NCBI RefSeq assembly: GCF_003144245.1
Contig: NW_020289984.1
Coordinates: 124,001 to 188,000 of the forward strand
Length of the DNA stretch: 64,000 nucleotides
Reading direction: 5' to 3'
Source: Jaminaea rosea
Lineage: Eukaryota > Basidiomycota > Exobasidiomycetes > Microstromatales
Under the pieces are notes generated by a model that saw only the letters and a program-made list of their open reading frames with translations, did no database searches and was not told the DNA's origin. Of this stretch, positions 59,943-64,000 are shown piece after piece (position 1 is the stretch's first letter; every line of letters starts with the position of its first letter). Position numbers and translations under genes: made by a program.

Positions 59943-62062
59943 ATGCAGTCGCCTCAGAGGCCTCTGGACCTGGCCACCATACCAGCCATCGTCGAGGAAG
60001 ATGGCAATGGTCTGGATGCTGTCGAGGACTCGCCATCGTCGTCGTCATCATCATCGTCACCGCCTGCCTTTGCTCTAGCTACGGGACTTGTCTACTCGAC
60101 GGTCATGATGCTCCACAGCTACCCAACGACGATCGTCAAGCCAAGCGACGATCATCCAGAAGCACCCGAACGAATATCGAGGGCATTCATCGTCCTCAAA
60201 GAGAATGGTTGCGTCAAACGGATGAAGAGGATACAACCCAGGGAGATTACTCGGGACGAAGTAGCGCTGGTCCATGACAAAGGCGTGTGGGAAGGCGTTT
60301 ACCGATCCCAGTTCTACACTCGTTCGGATTTGGCCGAGATTACGGCCCTTTTCGGCGAGCGCTCTTCCCTCTACCTCAACGAGCATACCTTCCTCTCGGC
60401 AAGACTATCATGCGGAGGTGTCATGGAGCTTTGTGATGCAGTATGCTCTGGCAGAATACACAATGGCTTTGCAATCGTCCGTCCACCTGGCCACCATGCC
60501 GAGCCGGACAAATCAATGGGCTTCTGCCTCTTCAACAATGTAGCAGTCGCAGCGAGGTGGATCAGGCAAAGATATGGTGGCCAAGATGTCCCAAAGGAGC
60601 AGAGGGTCCGTAAGATACTCATCCTCGACTGGGACGTCCATCATGGCAATGGAACGCAGAGGTCAGTCCAGTCGTCGAGTTGACACCCTCTCGGCGTATC
60701 TGAACACCTTCCTTTTGCCGCACATACAGAGCATTCGAGGAAGACGACGATGTGCTCTACATTTCCCTTCACCGCTACGACGATGGAGAATTCTACCCCT
60801 GTGGCACATACGGCGCAAGCGCGTCAATGGGATCTGGCAAAGGTCGTGGCTTCAGCGTCAACATCCCTTGGCCGTGCGGTGACATGGGCGATGGCGAGTA
60901 CATCTACGCCTTCCATCAGGTCGTCATGCCCATCGCAGCAGAATTCGGACCCGATCTCGTCATCATCTCGGCTGGGTTCGATGCTGCCATGGGTGATCCA
61001 TTGGGCGGCTGTGATGTCACGCCAATTGGGTACGCTCAGATGACTTGGATGCTCATGGGATTGGCAAAGGGCAAGGTAGTGGTAGCCCTCGAAGGTGGAT
61101 ACAACATCGAGGCACTCGCCCTATCGGCTCTGGCTGTCACTCGCACGCTTCTGGGCGATCCAGTCCCTTCACACGAAAGCCTCGCCCCCGCCTGTACCGC
61201 AGCGGTCGACGTGTTGCGGCTAGTCAAGAGAGACGTAGCGCCCTATTGGAAGTGCATCGAATCCAACCCGCTCGATCCGCGCCCAGATATCGAAGACGGC
61301 CTTACTCGCTACTCTCTATCAGAGCTCCTCAAGGCGCACCGCCAACAGGAAATCGCCCGTCACTTCCAACTCTCGGAGCTACCTGCTGGTGATCGCAAGT
61401 GGGACTCTCATGCCCTCTGCTCGAGCGACCTCATGGACACACCGCGCACCGTCGTCCTCTTTGCGCACGACATGGGCAGCCTACGCGCAGGCAATGAGCG
61501 ACCCAATCTGGCACTCATACCCGAGTCAGAGGGAGCCTACATCATCGACTCGTCCAAGGTAGTCCTCGATTGGATTCAGCAACGTAGATTCGGTATCGTC
61601 GATGTCAACCTGTACTCCGGCTCATTGCACGGAGCAGACGCGACCGACTTCCTCGAGTTCATCTGGGACACGTATCTCGACCTCTGCCCTGCGACGGACA
61701 TCGTCCTTTTCGCCCATGCAGGGGCAGCCAAGTCGGTCCTTTCTCTGATCTCTTCACGCCGTCTCGACAAGGACTCGCGTGTCATATCCACGTGCTTGAC
61801 AATGGGCCATGAAGCCGTGCCAATGGTGCCCAAAGACGAGGTGGATCTACGCAAGTGGTACATCAAGAACGGAAGAGTCTTCCTACCTGAGACGCATTCG
61901 TGGTGGTCGCAGGATGATGACAAGAGGAGGAAGATGAAGAGGGCAGGCAAAGTTGTATCCGTCGCTGAGAGGAGACCCATTCAGGTGCTTACGGCTGCCT
62001 TGGGTGAGGTCGCGGCGTTTGTTGATGCGAGGCTAGCAGCGAAACAAGAGATAGTTGCGTGA
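59943..62062 (+). CDS. HDA1: class II histone deacetylase with C-terminal Arb2 domain (HDA1/Clr3 type)
   Basis: Two exons, 59943-60661 and 60730-62062; donor gtcagt; join AG/A gives TQR/AFEED; 683 aa, near yeast Hda1 (706). The start is the first ATG (MQSPQRPLD). The deacetylase domain shows HPEAPERI, RPPGHHAEPDKSMGFCLFNN with the catalytic His pair, the zinc-binding DWDVHHGNGTQ, GFDAAMGDPLGGCDVTP with the second zinc aspartate, and LEGGYN. From about 440 a second domain (RTVVLFAHDMGSLRAGNERP to TMGHEAVPMVPKDEVD) matches Arb2, the usual C-terminal partner in fungal Hda1 and S. pombe Clr3. The enzyme removes acetyl groups from H3/H2B tails in silent chromatin. Its stop lies only 46 bp from the stop of the convergent Scn1-type gene. 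Confidence 0.93.
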
Positions 62063-62108
62063 GGAAGAAAGTGGCGACGCTGCTCTGCGCTGTACTTGTA
62101 CGATATCA

Positions 62109-63432
62109 TCATCTCAAGCATTTCATCTGCTTCCACCAGTTGGCTTCGAACTTCCTAATCGTCTTGTGCGATGCCTCTTCCAGCTCATCGTCGTCTCCAT
62201 CGTTCTCCATATCGACATCTCCTCTTCTTTGAGCAAGACTTCGATCGAAACGCTCCCAATTGTGCGCTATTAACTTCGCCGCCTCGTTCACGTCTCCACC
62301 ATCATTACATGCTCCAGGCTCCTCCCTCAACACGTACGGCGTCGCCATCTTCAACATCTCGTAGTTGCGCTCTGCGAGGTCTCCCGCCGTGTGCCAGTCA
62401 GACTCGATGAGGAGCCTCGTAGGCGGAACAACGCTAAGCTGCGATGCCAGACTCTTCTGCCTCAAGTTGATGGTAACGGAGAAGCTCACAAAGACGTTGG
62501 GATGCGTGCGAAGGATGGCGGAGATCATCTCTTCGCTGAGCGTGCAAGAGTGCAAGTCGAGACAGATGTCCCGAAAGGCTCGACCATTGGCACCATTGTA
62601 AACACGACAGCTCTCTTTGAGAAGCTGTATGGTAGCCTCGGGCGCTCGCACGCTGTGAAAGGAGACGCTGCGCCCCAAGTCGACGGCGACGCCGATCTGG
62701 GCGAGGACGACCTTGAGCTGATGCTCAATGGGGACGGAGAGGGTCGTAAGGCGTTTGCCGCGCAGGGCGAGGGTATGTTCGTTGATTGGCGGTTGTGAAT
62801 CTAGCAAACCTTGCTCTGATGGTTGGTCCTGAACGACATGCTTTGCTGCTGGAATGCGAAAGGCCCGATCGAGGCCTACTTCGCCCAATAGCGCAGAAGG
62901 AAACTCCTCGAGGTGGGTCCGAAGCTCGGACAGGATCGCCTTGAGGGAGCGTGGCGGAGGTAGATGAGGGAGAAGGGCCTCTAACTCTTCCTTTGCCTGT
63001 AATGTTGATCTCGAGTCGATGAGGAGCGAGCGATAATGGTCCTCACGCGATGTGACCTCGTCATCGAGGGAAATTGTGTGACTATACCACGGGTGGTAGC
63101 CTGATGCGGCAACGGGCATGGTCAGCATACGAGCCCCAGCTCAATGGGAGACCTCCTGGGACGAGCTCACCAAAGCATGGTCGCAAGTCCATGCTGCTCT
63201 CTTTGCTACTCCCCTCGGCCTGCAGTCTCCTCACCTCCAACGCCAAGTTGCGAACTAGTTCCTGATCACCGCTACAGCTGCTCATGGCGCAGACTCTGCC
63301 CAGCGGCACCTCGCAGAGCCTCTGAGCCAGGTCCTGCAGTCCTTGCTCGTCTCCTGCCCTCAACCTCGGGTCATCGGTGGGGTGAGCGTGAGCATCGGTC
63401 AACAAAGACGCGATGTTGGCGTCAAAGGTCAT
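62109..63432 (-). CDS. scn1: TatD-family metal-dependent hydrolase, Cut9-interacting Scn1 type
   Basis: Two exons, 63432-63171 and 63100-62109; donor gtgagc; join G/GC gives PCFG/YHPWYS; 417 aa. TatD metal ligands are visible: H15 and H17 in DAHAHPTDD, E161 in LGEVGLDR, a His in GYHPWYSH and in FHSVRAP, and the late Asp in LLIESDWHTA. The start (MTFDANIASLLTDAHAH) places the HxH motif at the expected distance from the N terminus. S. pombe Scn1 was found as a partner of the APC/C subunit Cut9; its enzymatic role, if any, is not settled, while bacterial TatD is a 3'-5' exonuclease. An acidic stretch near the end (DVDMENDGDDDELEEASH) is specific to this protein or its group. Confidence 0.85.
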
Positions 63433-63704
63433 TGAGCGGATTAACGAGAGGACACCTTCATCGCCGAGAATCGAGGAGCGCTCGAGCCAACTTGGAGACG
63501 AACTGGCCTCCACTCCACTTTGAGAGCACCAGACGCAGCGCAGACGACATGCAGACCAGCAATGCCACAGACTCGCTCGCACCTTCGCCCCCGTCGAATG
63601 CGACGATGCACGACAGATCCACGGTGGTATTGTATTGACAAGGTGATGGAGAACGACGCCCACTTTAGATACTATGTACAGTACAGCACGTCTAGATGAG
63701 AAGG

Positions 63705-64000
63705 CTAAGCATTGAGGATGAGAGTCGTCAGCCCCGAGCTGAATTTGAACGTCCCCCTCCTGCCATCAACGCTGATCATGGCCGTCCGCCTCGAGCAGTC
63801 ATTCTGCACAACCATCCCGATGCGCTTCTGACTCGATGTAGCCAAATTGGTCCCGTTCCAGGGCGCCGCAAAGGTGGAGATGCCGCTCAAGCAACCCAAG
63901 CCTGCCGTACCCAGCGATGGCATCTGCGTCCCCGCATCTGCAGCAACGCGGTACGCAGCACCGCCGCCAAGCCGAGTGAGGTTGGCCGTAGCTGCTGCGA
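63705..64000 (-). CDS. C-terminal fragment of an unknown gene, cut by the window edge
   Basis: An open minus-strand frame enters from beyond position 64000 and ends at 63705, about 97 codons. It reads TANLTRLGGGAAYRVAADAG, then GLGCLSGISTFAAPWNGTNL and ends FKFSSGLTTLILNA. Two cysteines and an NGT sequon (N-x-T) suggest a secreted or lumenal domain, perhaps of a wall or lectin-like protein, but no family is recognised. An internal intron before the ATG at 63923 cannot be ruled out. Confidence 0.5.
   Translation of the reverse strand, partial: AAATANLTRLGGGAAYRVAADAGTQMPSLGTAGLGCLSGISTFAAPWNGTNLATSSQKRIGMVVQNDCSRRTAMISVDGRRGTFKFSSGLTTLILNA

Noticed and set aside
1-64000. A biosynthetic gene cluster or defence island
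   Set aside because: The genes are mainly unrelated housekeeping functions in mixed orientation; there is no backbone synthase, transporter or pathway regulator set.

Overview
The window is a gene-dense stretch of nuclear DNA from a fungus. I read it as a basidiomycete, perhaps Ustilaginomycotina or another yeast-like lineage; that placement is inference. The support is: GC-rich coding DNA, intergenic gaps mostly of 50-1100 bp, short introns (26 resolved, 62-89 nt, nearly all with gtgagt/gtgagc-type donors), and a gene set that is fully eukaryotic (RPB3, NUP120/160, neurofibromin RasGAP, HDA1-type deacetylase, CDT2, NBR1-like protein). I saw no rRNA, tRNA, CRISPR array or recognisable transposon.

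Layout. 0-9 kb: a possible minus-strand gene running off the left edge, RPB3 (+), a MidA/DUF185 methyltransferase (-), a two-thioredoxin-domain transmembrane PDI-like protein (-), and a six-exon small secreted cysteine-containing protein (+) whose start codon is split by an intron. 9-22 kb: a disordered unknown protein (+), a PLP enzyme of the cystathionine family (-), a SETD6-like lysine methyltransferase (-), and the large SLH1/ASCC3-type helicase (+). 22-35 kb: a second disordered unknown (+), DPH4 (+), an ankyrin-FYVE-RING protein (-), and NUP120/NUP160 (-). 35-47 kb: neurofibromin/IRA RasGAP (+, 2997 aa) and an NBR1-like ZZ-finger protein (+). 47-57 kb: FGGY sugar kinase (-), RMD1/RMND1-family protein (+), bHLH factor (+), CDT2-like WD40 protein (-), DUF1330-like protein (+). 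57-64 kb: USP deubiquitinase (-), HDA1-type deacetylase with Arb2 domain (+), Scn1/TatD-family hydrolase (-), and a C-terminal fragment of an unknown gene (-) running off the right edge.

The genes do not form a pathway or biosynthetic cluster; they are mostly housekeeping genes in mixed orientation, with several divergent pairs sharing short promoters. Ubiquitin, autophagy and quality-control functions recur (CDT2, USP, FYVE-RING, NBR1-like, SLH1, PDI), but nothing shows that they are co-regulated. The most unusual items are the split start codon of the secreted-protein gene, the decayed second helicase cassette of SLH1, the candidate LC3/Atg8-interacting motif at the end of the NBR1-like protein, G-quadruplex-forming tracts in two promoters, and a 0.9-kb compositionally distinct gap at 46.9-47.9 kb.
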